DNA of 64,000 bases from Longimicrobiales bacterium (GTDB lineage: Bacteria; Gemmatimonadota; Gemmatimonadetes; Longimicrobiales; Gaopeijiaceae). Both the position numbers and the translations under genes were made by a program. Position 1 is the first letter of the stretch. The number at the start of each line of letters is the position of its first letter. Below, one piece after another: positions 24,871 to 35,000 of the stretch. Location of the stretch: the NCBI GenBank assembly GCA_028279425.1, contig JANQNV010000184.1, forward strand, positions 1-64,000, given 5' to 3'. The notes under the pieces were generated by a model. It saw only the letters and a list, made by a program, of their open reading frames with translations, was not told the origin of the DNA and did not search any database.

Positions 24871-26091
24871 CTACCCACGGTCACCAACAGGGTCAACGGT
24901 TGCCAGGCGCTCCGTTTCGAGGGCAATGACGAGCTCTTCCCCCGCCCGAACCACCCCGAGAGCAACGGCCCCGGCGTGGAAGAATCCCTCGGCGCCCCCG
25001 ACGAGTTCACGGTTGGCCGACTCGTCGATGTCGATCCCGAAGAAGCCCAGGCCTTCCAGACATCGCGACCGGATGCTGGCGGCGTTTTGGCCGATCCCTC
25101 CCGTGAAACCCACGACGTCGATCCCACCCAGCACCGCTGCGAACGCGCCGATGTACTTCTTGACCCGATACGCGTAGACGTCGAGCGCCAGCGTGACCCG
25201 ATCCGACCCGACCTCCTCTTCTTCCAGCAGGTCGCGCATGTCGGACGACACGCCGCTCAGCCCCTGCAGCCCCGAGTGCTTGTTGAGCAGCGCCGTCGCC
25301 TCGGCGACCCCCAACTCCTCTCGGCCCATCACGTGCAACACGACAGCGGGATCCAGATCGCCCGACCGGGTGCCCATCACGAGCCCCTCGAGCGGGGTGA
25401 ACCCCATCGAGGTGTCGACCGAGCGGCCGTCCTTCACGGCGCAGGCGGATGCGCCATTCCCGAGGTGGATCGAAAGCACCCGCAGATCGTCGAGCGGCCG
25501 ATCGAGCATCTCGGCGACCCGCCGCGCAACGTACTGGTGGCTGGTGCCGTGAAACCCGTAGCGACGGATCCGATATCGCCGATACAGCACGTACGGGAGC
25601 GCATAATGGTAGGCGTGCGGCGGCATCCGGGCGTGGAAGGCCGTATCGAAGACCGCCACGTGCGGGACATCGGGCAATCGCTCTCGCGCAGCCGTGATGC
25701 CCGCGAGGTTGTGCGGATTGTGCAGAGGGGCCATCGCGATGAGGTCGCGGATGCGGTCGACGACCTCTCCATCGATCCGCGCCGCCCCCTCGAAGTCCTC
25801 CCCACCGTGCACGACCCGGTGTCCGACGGCCCCGATCTCGTCCATCGAGCCCACGGCTCCCCCGGATTCGTCGACCACGAGGTCGAGGATGGCCCGGATC
25901 GCATCGCGGTGGTCCAGGATGGGTGCCGACGATCGGATTCTCTCCCCGTCGGACATGCGTTCCTGGGTGAGCAGCGCTCCTCCCGCCCCGATGCGCTCCA
26001 CGACCCCCACCACGAGCGGTTGGTCGGTCATGGTGTCGATCAGCTGATACTTGACCGACGAGGAGCCGGAGTTGAGGACGAGAACCTTCAC
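24871..26091 (-). CDS. ackA: Acetate kinase
   Basis: It makes acetyl phosphate from acetate and ATP, or the reverse with ATP gain (406 aa). It starts KVLVLNSGSSSVKYQLID. HRVVHGGEDF, FDTAFHARMP with the catalytic Asp, YGFHGTSHQYVA, IHLGNGAS and GFTGGIGQNAASIR are family motifs. The GTG start overlaps the preceding dehydrogenase stop as GTGA. No pta gene is seen nearby. Confidence 0.96.
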   Translation of the reverse strand: MKVLVLNSGSSSVKYQLIDTMTDQPLVVGVVERIGAGGALLTQERMSDGERIRSSAPILDHRDAIRAILDLVVDESGGAVGSMDEIGAVGHRVVHGGEDFEGAARIDGEVVDRIRDLIAMAPLHNPHNLAGITAARERLPDVPHVAVFDTAFHARMPPHAYHYALPYVLYRRYRIRRYGFHGTSHQYVARRVAEMLDRPLDDLRVLSIHLGNGASACAVKDGRSVDTSMGFTPLEGLVMGTRSGDLDPAVVLHVMGREELGVAEATALLNKHSGLQGLSGVSSDMRDLLEEEEVGSDRVTLALDVYAYRVKKYIGAFAAVLGGIDVVGFTGGIGQNAASIRSRCLEGLGFFGIDIDESANRELVGGAEGFFHAGAVALGVVRAGEELVIALETERLATVDPVGDRG

Positions 26092-27026
26092 GACGCGCCG
26101 TCGGTGGAACCGAGCACCGCGAGATCGGGTCGGGCGAGGTCGAGCTCGTGATCGTTCAGTCGATTCCCGGCCTCATCGTAACGATAGAACCCGCGTCCCG
26201 ACTTCTCTCCGTACCACCCCCGCGTCACCATCTGCCGAAGCAGCGGACAGGGACGATACTGGGGCAGCCCAAGCTCCTCCCAGAGCGACTGGAGGGCCCG
26301 AACGACCGAGTCCAATCCCATTTCGTCGCCGAGCGCGAACGGACCGTGGGTCCAGCCGAATCGCAGCTTCATCGCGCGGTCGATCGAGTCTCGCGTGCCC
26401 ACCCCCTCCATCAACGCATGCACGGCTTCGTTGATGAGGGCGAGCGTCAGGCGGGTGGTCACGTATCCCGGATACTCCGATACCTCGATCACCTCCTTCC
26501 CCAGCAGGCTCGCGATGCCACGGGCCTGCTCGAGGGCCCGATCTCCGGTCTCGCGCCCGCGTACGAGTTCGACCGCCGCCACCCGGGTCACCGGGTGAAG
26601 GAAGTGCAGTCCCACGAAGAAGGGCCTTCGTCGCGGAGCCAGCACCTCCGACAGCCCGCTGACCGACAGCGTCGACGTATTCGTGAGGAAGAGGGTATTC
26701 GCCATGCACACTCGATCCAGGAGGCGGAGGAGCGCCTCCTTGTCGCGGCGGTTCTCCTGGATGGCCTCGATGACGATCGGGAGCGACTGCACGGCATCGA
26801 TCGACACCCGACCCTTCACGCGTGCGAGGACCGCGTCCCGTTCGGCCTCCGTGATGGCCCACCGCCCGATGTCGCGATCCATCCCCTCCTTGAGGTTCTC
26901 GATCGCCACGGCCAGTCGCTGGTCGGACTTCTCCAGCAGCGTCACGTCGACCCCGGCCTGCGCCAGCACGCGGGCGATCCCCCGCCCCGCCGTCCCTCCG
27001 CCTACGATCCCGACCTGTTCCACCAC
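26088..27026 (-). CDS. 3-hydroxyacyl-CoA dehydrogenase family protein
   Basis: The 312-aa protein has an NAD-binding Rossmann start (VGIVGGGTAGRGIARVLAQA) and the C-terminal helical domain of 3-hydroxybutyryl-CoA dehydrogenases (GPFALGDEMGLD, GWYGEKSGRGFYRY). It oxidises or reduces 3-hydroxyacyl-CoA in the usual family role. Two conserved spots differ from the norm: the usual HFFNPVP is HFLHPVT, and the Asn of PGFVVNR is replaced in PGYVTTR. The catalytic His is present, but activity or substrate may be shifted. It is co-transcribed with ndk and ackA. Confidence 0.82.
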   Translation of the reverse strand: MVEQVGIVGGGTAGRGIARVLAQAGVDVTLLEKSDQRLAVAIENLKEGMDRDIGRWAITEAERDAVLARVKGRVSIDAVQSLPIVIEAIQENRRDKEALLRLLDRVCMANTLFLTNTSTLSVSGLSEVLAPRRRPFFVGLHFLHPVTRVAAVELVRGRETGDRALEQARGIASLLGKEVIEVSEYPGYVTTRLTLALINEAVHALMEGVGTRDSIDRAMKLRFGWTHGPFALGDEMGLDSVVRALQSLWEELGLPQYRPCPLLRQMVTRGWYGEKSGRGFYRYDEAGNRLNDHELDLARPDLAVLGSTDGAS

Positions 27027-27044
27027 GATCTACTCCCGGAACGA

Positions 27045-27077
27045 CCGCCGCTCGGGAGTGTGCCCCCCGAGCGGCGG
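27045..27077 (-). terminator. Hairpin between ndk and dehydrogenase gene
   Basis: CCGCCGCTCGGG (27045-27056) pairs perfectly with CCCGAGCGGCGG (27066-27077) over a 9-base loop, directly after the ndk stop at 27082. There is no T-run, so it may reduce read-through or protect an mRNA end rather than stop all transcription. Confidence 0.5.
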
Positions 27078-27081
27078 CAGC

Positions 27082-27507
27082 TCATCCCTGAATGGCGAGC
27101 ACGTCGGACTCGGCGAAGAAGAAGGCGGCCTCGCGCGCGGCGTTGTCGTCGGAGTCCGAGGCGTGAATGGCGTTGCGTCCCTTCGACTCGGCGTACAGTC
27201 GGCGCACGGTGCCCTCCGCTGCCTCGGCCGGGTCGGTCGCCCCGATCACCTCCCGCAACTTCGGGACCGCGCCGTCGGCCTCCAGGATCATCGGCATGCA
27301 CGGCCCGGACGTCATGAACTCCACGAGCTCACCGTAGAACGGGCGCTCCCGGTGGACGGCGTAGAACTCTCCGGCCTGGGCGGCCGTGAGGCGGGTCAAC
27401 CGAAGGGCACGCACGGTGAAGCCGGCCGTCTCGAGATGGGCGAGGACCTTCCCGGCCTTTCCGGAAGCGACGGCGTCGGGCTTGATGATGGCGAGTGTAC
27501 GATTCAT
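27082..27507 (-). CDS. ndk: Nucleoside diphosphate kinase
   Basis: It balances NTP and dNTP pools by phosphotransfer (141 aa). It starts [20 protein letters not shown]. The phospho-His is in the canonical [14 protein letters not shown] near residue 116, and the [16 protein letters not shown] region is standard. It follows the EIIA/CBS gene by 37 bases. Confidence 0.97.
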   Translation of the reverse strand: MNRTLAIIKPDAVASGKAGKVLAHLETAGFTVRALRLTRLTAAQAGEFYAVHRERPFYGELVEFMTSGPCMPMILEADGAVPKLREVIGATDPAEAAEGTVRRLYAESKGRNAIHASDSDDNAAREAAFFFAESDVLAIQG

Positions 27508-27544
27508 GAACGGTCTCGTATGGGGAAAACGTGTCTTCGAATGA

Positions 27545-28429
27545 TCAATCGGTCCCGTGCAGCGCACGCAGCACGGCCTGCCTCGTGAGGAACCCCACGA
27601 GCTCTCCCTCCCGAACGACCGGGAGTTCTTCGACGTCTCGGTTGACCATCATCGCCGCGGCATCCGCGAGCGCCTGGTCCTCCGACACACATAGCACCGA
27701 ACGGGTCATGACGTCGCGCGCGGTCCGCCCCTCCACGTCGAGCGGGGGCCCCCCCTCGCTAGAACGATGCCGGGGCAGCAGGTGGCGCAGGGCGTCGCCC
27801 GCGGTGATGACACCCAACACTTCGTGTTCCGAGCCCACCACCGTCACGGCGTGGAGGCCTCGTCGCACCATCAGATCGAGCACCTCCTTGGCCGGCGTAT
27901 CGGGATAGACCCGATAGGTCACCGCCGACATGGCCGAATCGACTCGGAGCCGGTCGCTCAACACGAGCTGGCCGAACCCCTCGAGCGCCAGGACCTCGTC
28001 CGGCGTCCGGCAGGCGATCAGCTGCGACGCGTGATCGCCCTCCCGCACCCACCGGCCGATCGAAGCAACCGCCTGGCCCCGAAACGCCGAGAGCTTGCCC
28101 GGCACCAGAAAGAGAAAGGCGGCACGCGCGACCCCGTCGTCGCCCGTGCCCTCGCCCGTAACCGCGAACGGCTCGTCGGTGATCGCGAGGCCCACCTGCG
28201 GATCGACGATCCCCTCCTGGACGTCGAGCACGAGCACGACGTCGTCGTGGAGCCGAACGACCTCCCCCTGGCTTCCGAAGGCGAGATCGCGCGCCCGCTT
28301 CGACCGCACGGTCGGCTCGAGTCGACCGTCGAGCATCGACGCGAGAAGCGAGGCGAGGGCCTCTTCGAGCGTGGCGACCGACGGCGGGACCCGAATGCTG
28401 TCGGCCGGGAGACGGTCGGCGAGGATCAC
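27545..28429 (-). CDS. PTS EIIA-like / CBS-pair fusion protein
   Basis: Residues 1-150 resemble a PtsN-type EIIA domain: the [15 protein letters not shown] start, [12 protein letters not shown] and a [20 protein letters not shown] core. The phosphoacceptor region is altered; H61 (VVRLHDDVV) falls near the usual IPH position. Residues 165-291 are two CBS motifs ([20 protein letters not shown] and [18 protein letters not shown]) that usually bind adenine nucleotides. The GTG start lies directly after the sucD stop. The context (sucCD upstream, ndk downstream) suggests an energy or nucleotide sensor. No output domain is visible. Confidence 0.75.
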   Translation of the reverse strand: MILADRLPADSIRVPPSVATLEEALASLLASMLDGRLEPTVRSKRARDLAFGSQGEVVRLHDDVVLVLDVQEGIVDPQVGLAITDEPFAVTGEGTGDDGVARAAFLFLVPGKLSAFRGQAVASIGRWVREGDHASQLIACRTPDEVLALEGFGQLVLSDRLRVDSAMSAVTYRVYPDTPAKEVLDLMVRRGLHAVTVVGSEHEVLGVITAGDALRHLLPRHRSSEGGPPLDVEGRTARDVMTRSVLCVSEDQALADAAAMMVNRDVEELPVVREGELVGFLTRQAVLRALHGTD

Positions 28430-29329
28430 TCAGGCGACCGTGGAGCCCTGGAGCGCCTCGGCGACCAACTCCGCGATCTCGACGGGCCGCCGCGCCACGG
28501 CGATCCCATGCGCTTCGAAGGCCTCCATCTTCTCGGCCGCCGTACCGGCCGACCCGCTGATGATCGCCCCTGCATGGCCCATGCGCCGTCCCGGAGGCGC
28601 GGTCTGGCCGGCGATGAATCCCACGACCGGCACGTCGATGTGCTCCTGCACGTACGCGGCCGCTTCCTGCTCGTCGCTGCCACCGATCTCCCCGATCATC
28701 ACGATGGCGCGGGTGTCCGGGTCGTCCCGGAACGCCTCGAGGCAGTCGATGAACTTCGTCCCGATGAGCGGGTCACCCCCGATACCGACGCAGGTCGTCT
28801 GACCGAGACCCGCGTGTGTGAGGTGGTGCACCGCCTCGTAGGTGAGCGTGCCGCTCCGGGATACCAACCCGACCGGTCCGGGCGTCACGATCTGCCCGGG
28901 CAGAATGCCGACCTTGGACTTTCCGGGCGAGATCAAGCCGGGGCAATTGGGGCCGAGCACACGAGCTCCGCAGTCTCTGGCGAAGGCGTGGGCCCGCGCC
29001 ATGTCGAGCACCGGCACTCCCTCGGTGATCGCCACGATGAAGTCGACGCCGGCATCGGCGGCCTCCATCACGGCTCCGGCCGCAAAGGCAGGGGGGACGT
29101 AGACGACGGAGGTGTTGGCCTGCGTGGCCGCGACCGCCTCGTCCATCGCGTTGAAGATCGGCACCTGTACCCCACCGGGCCCTTCGAACACCTGCCCGCC
29201 CTTACCGGGGGTGACGCCGGCGACGACGTGCGTGCCGTACTCGATCATCTGACGCGTGTGGAACGACCCGTCCCGGCCCGTGATCCCCTGGACGACGAGC
29301 CGGGTGGATTCATCGATGAAGATGGACAT
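28430..29329 (-). CDS. sucD: Succinyl-CoA synthetase, alpha subunit
   Basis: It carries out substrate-level phosphorylation between succinyl-CoA and succinate with SucC. The 299-aa protein has the CoA-binding [37 protein letters not shown], and the phospho-His loop [17 protein letters not shown]. It follows sucC by 12 bases. Confidence 0.98.
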   Translation of the reverse strand: MSIFIDESTRLVVQGITGRDGSFHTRQMIEYGTHVVAGVTPGKGGQVFEGPGGVQVPIFNAMDEAVAATQANTSVVYVPPAFAAGAVMEAADAGVDFIVAITEGVPVLDMARAHAFARDCGARVLGPNCPGLISPGKSKVGILPGQIVTPGPVGLVSRSGTLTYEAVHHLTHAGLGQTTCVGIGGDPLIGTKFIDCLEAFRDDPDTRAIVMIGEIGGSDEQEAAAYVQEHIDVPVVGFIAGQTAPPGRRMGHAGAIISGSAGTAAEKMEAFEAHGIAVARRPVEIAELVAEALQGSTVA

Positions 29330-29341
29330 CGTGTGGCTCCC

Positions 29342-30478
29342 TCAACCCTGAGTTGCGAGTTCGACGGCTCTTTCGACCACGGCGTCCATCGACGTGTAGG
29401 CCGAGAAGCCCGCCCCCTCCAGAATCTCCAGCGCCTTCTCTTCGTTGGTTCCCGTGAGACGGATGACGATGGGCACCTCGATGTCGATCTGCCGCGTGGC
29501 CTCGACGATCCCGTTGGCGACGTCGTCGGTGCGGGTGATCCCTCCGAAGATGTTGAAGAGGATGACCTTGACCGCAGGATCCGCCGTGATGATCCGAAGG
29601 GCGTTGACCACCTTCTCCGGGTTGGACGAGCCCCCGATGTCGAGGAAGTTCGCCGGCTCCCCGCCATAGAACTTGACCAGATCCATCGTGGCCATGGCGA
29701 GGCCCGCACCATTCACGCAGCAGCCGACGTTGCCATCGAGCTTGATGAAGGTCAGCCCCGCCTCGCGGGCGTCGGTTTCGGCCTGAGGCTCAGCCGCCGA
29801 GTCGCGGTAGGCCTCGATCGCGGGCTTCCGGAACAGCTCGTTGTCATCGATGCTGACCTTCGCATCGATCGCCTTCACTTCGCCCGACGGCGTGACGATC
29901 AACGGATTGATCTCCGCCATCGAAGCACCCGCATCGACGAACGAACGGTAGAGCTGGCCCATGATCTTGGCCGCTTGCTTGATCTGCGCCGGATCGTCGT
30001 AGAGGCTGTTGGCGAGCCAGAAGGCCTGGTGCGGCAGCAGCCCGTACCTCGGGTCGACCGACAACCTGCGAATGGCCTCGGGCTGAGAGTGCGCGACCTC
30101 TTCGATGTCGATCCCACCCTCCGACGACACCATGAACATCGGGGCCTGCGTGACCCGGTCGACCAGTACCCCGACATACGCCTCCGAGGCGATGTCTTCC
30201 GCGGGCGTGATCAGCACCTTCTCGACGGTGAGCCCGTTGATCTCCATGCCCAGGATCGCCTCGGCGTACGCCTCGGCCTCCTCGGGGGTCTTGGCCAACT
30301 TCACTCCGCCGGCCTTCCCTCGGCCCCCTGAATGCACCTGCGCCTTGACCACCACCATTCCGCCGAAGTCGCGGGCGGCGGCGGCAGCCTCCGAAGCATC
30401 GGTGACGACGGTGCCGGGCGGCACCGGCATCCCGTGGTCGCGGAAGATCTCTTTCGCCTGATATTCGTGTAGATCCAT
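29342..30478 (-). CDS. sucC: Succinyl-CoA synthetase, beta subunit
   Basis: It is the ATP-grasp nucleotide-binding subunit (378 aa). It starts MDLHEYQAKEIFRDHGMPVP and includes VVKAQVHSGGRGKAGGVKLA, AEINPLIVTPSGEVKAIDAK, GCCVNGAGLAMATMDLVK and NIFGGITRTDDVANGI. It lies 99 bases after the UPF0182 gene and may have its own promoter there. Confidence 0.98.
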   Translation of the reverse strand: MDLHEYQAKEIFRDHGMPVPPGTVVTDASEAAAAARDFGGMVVVKAQVHSGGRGKAGGVKLAKTPEEAEAYAEAILGMEINGLTVEKVLITPAEDIASEAYVGVLVDRVTQAPMFMVSSEGGIDIEEVAHSQPEAIRRLSVDPRYGLLPHQAFWLANSLYDDPAQIKQAAKIMGQLYRSFVDAGASMAEINPLIVTPSGEVKAIDAKVSIDDNELFRKPAIEAYRDSAAEPQAETDAREAGLTFIKLDGNVGCCVNGAGLAMATMDLVKFYGGEPANFLDIGGSSNPEKVVNALRIITADPAVKVILFNIFGGITRTDDVANGIVEATRQIDIEVPIVIRLTGTNEEKALEILEGAGFSAYTSMDAVVERAVELATQG

Positions 30479-30577
30479 CGAGTCGAGTCGTCCCGGTAGA
30501 AAGGGCGGAAGGTGGGTGAAAAGCCAGCCCGAAACCTACGCCCGGCCGATGGGCGGATCAACCGGATCGCAGGCCTG

Positions 30578-33313
30578 TCAGAGCCCGCCCGAACCGCCCG
30601 TGCGGAGGCGTCGGCGCAACTGCTCCAGCGCCTCACCGAAGCCGGCCCAATCCCCGGACCGCAACCGCTCTTCGGCCCGGTCGAGCAGCTCGAGCGCCTC
30701 CTGCGACCATCCCTCACCACCGGGCTCCGCAGCCACCGCGGGATCGACCGGGTCGGTCGGGGCACCGTCGGCCACCGGCCCACCCAGCGCCGAAACCGCG
30801 GCCGCGAGCGTCTCCTCCATGGCCACGCGCTGGCCGTCGCTCACCACGAACCGACGAAGCTCGGGGATCGCGTCTTCTTCGGCCGCGAGAAAGACCGGTT
30901 CCATGTAGATCATCCGGTCTCCGACCGGCACGACGTGGAGATGGCCCGTCCAAACGCGGCTCCCGCCCGTGCGCCAGAGAGAGAATTGCTGGCTGATCTC
31001 CGGATCCTGCTCCACAAGCGCCTCGACCTGACGAGGACCCGGCACCTGGTTCTCGACCGGCACGTCGTACAGACGGAGGCGGGGCGAGCCGTCGGCCCGG
31101 AGTTCACCGGCGAGGATGGCCGTGAGGTTCTGTCGCCCGGCGGGCACGAAGGCGGTCATCAGGCGGAATTCGGCCTCCTCGTCGCCCGGCAGTCGAAGAA
31201 GCCCGTACTCCGGACGGTACGGCACGGGAGAGGTTCCCTGCGCGAGTTCCTGTGGGTTCTCCCAGACGTCCTGCTGCGCGAAGAAGGTCGCCGGTGTCTC
31301 CTGATGGTAGGCGAGGAGGACGTTGGCCTGCGTGGCGAGAAGATCCTGTGAGTAGCGAAGATGACGACGGATCCCCTCCGGCATCTCCGCCAACGGAAGG
31401 AACAGTCCCGGGAACGCCGCTGCGAAGGCGTCGCGCAGCGGGTCCTCGACGGGAACCGAGTAGAAGCGGATGTCGCCCGTGACGCCATCGACCGTCACCT
31501 TGACGCTGTTGCGCACGTAGGCCGTGCGCCCCATCGAGCTCGCCAGCGGGAAGTTGGCGGTCGCGGCCATGCCCTCGAGCACCCAGACCACACGACCCTC
31601 GTGTACGACGGCGTAGGGGGCCTCCGGGAAGGTGAGGAACGGCGCGATCTTCTGCACCCGCTCGAAGACGTTCCTGAACAGTACCAAGCGGCTGTCGGGG
31701 CCGATGCCCGACGCGAACAACACGTTGGCCTGCCGCAGGTACCACGCCAGGACCGCCTTGCGCAGGAAGCCGCCGAGCGCGATGCCCTCGGGCACGTCGA
31801 CACCCGGCACACCCGGTCCGCCATCCGCGGCTCGATACGCCGAGTCCGTGGGGGTGATCAGGGCGTAGGGCTGTCGGCGCGTCCCGAAGAACACGCTCTC
31901 GGACTCCAGCTGTAGCGCCGAGGGGGCATCCTGCGACATGACCGGTGGGAGCCCGGCGAGGAACGTACGCGGCCGACCTTCGGGAGTGCGCCCGGTGACG
32001 TCGACGGCCACCGCTCCGTTTCCAACGACGTAGCGCTCCCGGAGGTGGAGGTTCTGCCAATTGGGCTCGTCGATCTGGTTCGGATCGACCTCGCGCACCG
32101 CCAGGGCGACCGGCCGGGGGCGGCCCTCGGCATCGGGGTAGCGGTCGATCGTAACGCCGGGGAAGTCGTAGTACTGGAACCGGGCCTCGACCTCGCGGAA
32201 GGTCGTGAGGAGTGCCGACCGACTCCACACTGGAAGCCCTTCGAACTGTCGCGTCGCCTCACTCCAGTCGACCGGCCCACTCGTTCGCACCTCGAAGCGA
32301 TCGCGCTCGAGTTGGTCGAGCCCGAAGCCCAGCCGGGTGAAGTCGAGGTTGTGCTGGATGAAGGGAGCCTCCCGATCGAGCTCGTTGGGCACGACCTGGA
32401 AACGCTGGACGAGCGCGGGATAGACCTGCCCCACGAGCAGGGCTCCGAGCATCGCGACGCCGACCCCGGCGAGCGCCGGGAGGAGGCGATTGCGCCAGGC
32501 CCCGACCGCGACCCCGATGGCCCCCGCGAGCGTGAGCAGACCCTGCGCACGCAATCCCGGCAGCCGGGCGGCGACGTCGGTGTAGCCCACGATCCCCTGG
32601 ACGTCGGACGTACCGGCGAGCAGGAGCAGCGGCCGCCCTAGTCCCAACCTCGCGGCGAGGAGCGCCATGAACAGGGCGACGAGGAGGCCGAGGTGCTTGC
32701 GGGCCCCGTCGGTCAGGACCACCGCCCCGTCTCCCATGCGCAGCACGCCTGTGGTGGCATATCCGGCGGTCGAGACCGTGAACATCATGAAGACGACGAC
32801 CAGGGCGAACGTCACCGCAGCGCGCAGCACCGGGAGCGCGAACACGAAGAAGCTCACGTCGTGGCCGAGCAGAGGGTCGGCGAGCCCCCATTCGGGCACG
32901 GTCGTCCAGAACAGCGCGCCTCGCGCCACCGCCGATGTGATCGAGGCACCGAACCAAAGACCCAAGAGCGCCGAGAGCCCGAAGATGGTGCTCGTGACGT
33001 AGTGGGCCGGGAGCCGCTCGGCGATCTCGAGATTGCCGAACTTGCGGGGGATCTGAAGGGTGCCGGGGGTGCCGGCGACGCGGCGAAGGTTGAAGAACAA
33101 GCCCAGGGTGACCAACACGGCGGCCCCCCCGCGGATTCCCCACACCCACGCCATCTGCTTCCAGAAGACCGACGCGTAGCCGACCTCGCCGAACCAGAGC
33201 GCGTCCACGAACAGCAGCGTGAGCGCCCGACTCGCCACCAGGAGCATCAGCAACACGCCGACCGTGAGGATGGCCGCCCGCCCTCCGCGCAGACTACCGG
33301 CCAATCGGGTCAC
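30578..33313 (-). CDS. UPF0182 family large membrane protein
   Basis: The 911-aa protein has about seven membrane helices in the first 290 residues (AAILTVGVLLMLLVASRALT, LFVDALWFGEVGYASVFWKQ and others) followed by a large extracytoplasmic domain. Conserved family phrases are GYASVFWKQ, FIQHNLDFTRLGF, GLPPVMSQDAP and LRRYLRYPEDLF-like sequence (LRYSQDLLATQANVLLAYH). The C-terminal 70 residues are a helical tail ending near SGGSGGL. The GTG overlaps the preceding mutase stop (GTGA). The function of UPF0182 is unknown. Confidence 0.9.
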   Translation of the reverse strand: MTRLAGSLRGGRAAILTVGVLLMLLVASRALTLLFVDALWFGEVGYASVFWKQMAWVWGIRGGAAVLVTLGLFFNLRRVAGTPGTLQIPRKFGNLEIAERLPAHYVTSTIFGLSALLGLWFGASITSAVARGALFWTTVPEWGLADPLLGHDVSFFVFALPVLRAAVTFALVVVFMMFTVSTAGYATTGVLRMGDGAVVLTDGARKHLGLLVALFMALLAARLGLGRPLLLLAGTSDVQGIVGYTDVAARLPGLRAQGLLTLAGAIGVAVGAWRNRLLPALAGVGVAMLGALLVGQVYPALVQRFQVVPNELDREAPFIQHNLDFTRLGFGLDQLERDRFEVRTSGPVDWSEATRQFEGLPVWSRSALLTTFREVEARFQYYDFPGVTIDRYPDAEGRPRPVALAVREVDPNQIDEPNWQNLHLRERYVVGNGAVAVDVTGRTPEGRPRTFLAGLPPVMSQDAPSALQLESESVFFGTRRQPYALITPTDSAYRAADGGPGVPGVDVPEGIALGGFLRKAVLAWYLRQANVLFASGIGPDSRLVLFRNVFERVQKIAPFLTFPEAPYAVVHEGRVVWVLEGMAATANFPLASSMGRTAYVRNSVKVTVDGVTGDIRFYSVPVEDPLRDAFAAAFPGLFLPLAEMPEGIRRHLRYSQDLLATQANVLLAYHQETPATFFAQQDVWENPQELAQGTSPVPYRPEYGLLRLPGDEEAEFRLMTAFVPAGRQNLTAILAGELRADGSPRLRLYDVPVENQVPGPRQVEALVEQDPEISQQFSLWRTGGSRVWTGHLHVVPVGDRMIYMEPVFLAAEEDAIPELRRFVVSDGQRVAMEETLAAAVSALGGPVADGAPTDPVDPAVAAEPGGEGWSQEALELLDRAEERLRSGDWAGFGEALEQLRRRLRTGGSGGL

Positions 33314-34695
33314 AGCGCGACACCCTGCTCTCGAAGCCACCCCTCGAACACGCCCCGGATCTCGTCGAGGCGCTCCGGGGTGCGGGCCTCGTAGCGCGCG
33401 ACGAGGACCGGCTGCGTATTGGATGCCCGGATCAGACCCCATCCGTCGCCGAAGAGCACCCGGGCGCCGTCGACGTCGATTACGTCGTGGGTGGCCGCGA
33501 AGTGCTCCAGCGCCTTTTCCACGAGGGTGAACTTCGACTCCTCGGTCACGTCGATCCGGATCTCGGGCGTCGACACGAAACGGGGAAACGCGGCCACGCG
33601 TTGAGACAGGGGGACATCCGAGCGCGACACGAGGGCGATCAGGTAGCAGGCGTCGAAGAGCGCGTCGTCGAAGCCGAAGTACTCCTCCCCGCCCACGCAG
33701 ATGTGCCCGGAGAGCTCCCCGGCCAGAGCCGCGCCGGTTTCCTTCATCTTCTGTTTCATGAGCGAGTGGCCGGTCATCCACATGATCGGCTCACCGCCGG
33801 CCGCCCCGAACACATCGGGCAGCACCTGCGAGCACTTCACATCGAAGATGAGCTTCTCGGATCGCCCGGTCCGCTGCATGAGATCGAGCCCGAACAAGAG
33901 CACGATCACGTCTCCGCGCACGACGACACCATCTTCGTCGACGGCACCGATGCGATCGGCGTCGCCGTCGAAGGCCACGCCGAGGTCGGCTCCAGTCCGC
34001 CTCACCTCGGCGATGAGGTCGACCAGGTTTTCGTCGACCGTCGGATCGGGGTGATGGTTGGGAAACGTGCCGTCCGACGTGCAGTACAGCGGAATCACCT
34101 CCACACCGACCGCCTCCAGGAGGCGCTCGGCCACGAGGGCCCCCGACCCGTTGCCGCAGTCCACCACGACCTTCATGGGCCTCGCCAATTGGAAGCGACC
34201 CGCGAGATCGGCGATGTACTCGTCGTACACGTCGCGCCGCTCGACCGCTCCCACACCGTCGACGTAGTCGCCCTCGACGATCCGACGATAGATGGCCTGA
34301 ATGGCGTCGCCGAACACCGACCCGCCGGCCATCGTCATCTTGATCCCGTTCCACTCGGGCGGGTTGTGCGAGCCGGTGATCTGCACGGCGCCATCGAGTC
34401 CGAACACCTTCTCACCCCACCAGACCATCGGCGTCGGCACCGTACCGATGTCGAGCACATCGACGCCGCCGGCCGTGAGTCCGTCGATCAGCGCCGCAGC
34501 GAGATCGGGTGAAGTCGGGCGATTGTCGTGGCCGACGATCACCTTCGGCCGTTCGATCGACACGGCGCCGCGAAGCTCCGAGGCGTAGGCCCGACCGACC
34601 CCGTGGGCCACGCGTGGGTCGAGGTCCTTGCCGACGATGCCGCGGACGTCGTACTGCCGGAAGATGTGAGGTGCTGGAAAGGACATAACGCTCAT
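33310..34695 (-). CDS. Phosphomannomutase/phosphoglucomutase
   Basis: It is an alpha-D-phosphohexomutase (461 aa) of the AlgC/ManB type that interconverts hexose 1- and 6-phosphates for sugar-nucleotide and envelope polysaccharide synthesis. The phospho-Ser loop is [16 protein letters not shown], the metal loop [13 protein letters not shown], the sugar loop [20 protein letters not shown], and the phosphate loop [15 protein letters not shown]. All four are intact. It heads the 18-kb minus-strand run. ATG at 34695 or 34686 could start it. Confidence 0.92.
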   Translation of the reverse strand: MSVMSFPAPHIFRQYDVRGIVGKDLDPRVAHGVGRAYASELRGAVSIERPKVIVGHDNRPTSPDLAAALIDGLTAGGVDVLDIGTVPTPMVWWGEKVFGLDGAVQITGSHNPPEWNGIKMTMAGGSVFGDAIQAIYRRIVEGDYVDGVGAVERRDVYDEYIADLAGRFQLARPMKVVVDCGNGSGALVAERLLEAVGVEVIPLYCTSDGTFPNHHPDPTVDENLVDLIAEVRRTGADLGVAFDGDADRIGAVDEDGVVVRGDVIVLLFGLDLMQRTGRSEKLIFDVKCSQVLPDVFGAAGGEPIMWMTGHSLMKQKMKETGAALAGELSGHICVGGEEYFGFDDALFDACYLIALVSRSDVPLSQRVAAFPRFVSTPEIRIDVTEESKFTLVEKALEHFAATHDVIDVDGARVLFGDGWGLIRASNTQPVLVARYEARTPERLDEIRGVFEGWLREQGVAL

Positions 34696-35000
34696 GGATC
34701 CGCCGCACGTGGGAGACGTCGAGCGCTAGGTCGCATCGCCGTCGAAAGCGGGGAGGACACCGACGGAGCCCGGGAGTTCAGGCCGTTGGTCCGCTCAACG
34801 ATCTCGGAGAAGACACCCCCGGCACCCGTGCAACGTCCCGACACCGCAGACCCGAGCTTGTGAAATCGTTCACGAGAAATCGGCGAAGTGAAAGTTACCC
34901 GGCACACGAGATGAGTGTCAAGCAGGAAATACCCTTGCAGAACGGTGCTTTTCGTGCTCCTATCTTGGGTCCGTCACCTTCCCCACCACTCCCCCGCACC
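34696..35000. other. Intergenic region between divergent mutase and dcd
   Basis: 305 bases without a convincing gene, carrying the promoters of two divergent units. GTGAA-ATCG-TTCAC (34860-34873) is a small palindrome that could be an operator. TTGCAG at 34935 is a possible -35 for dcd, but no good -10 lies at normal spacing. I see no RNA gene. Confidence 0.45.

Noticed and set aside
27767-30331. An 854-residue plus-strand frame opposite sucCD
   Set aside because: Antisense shadow; sucC, sucD and the EIIA/CBS gene on the other strand are firm.
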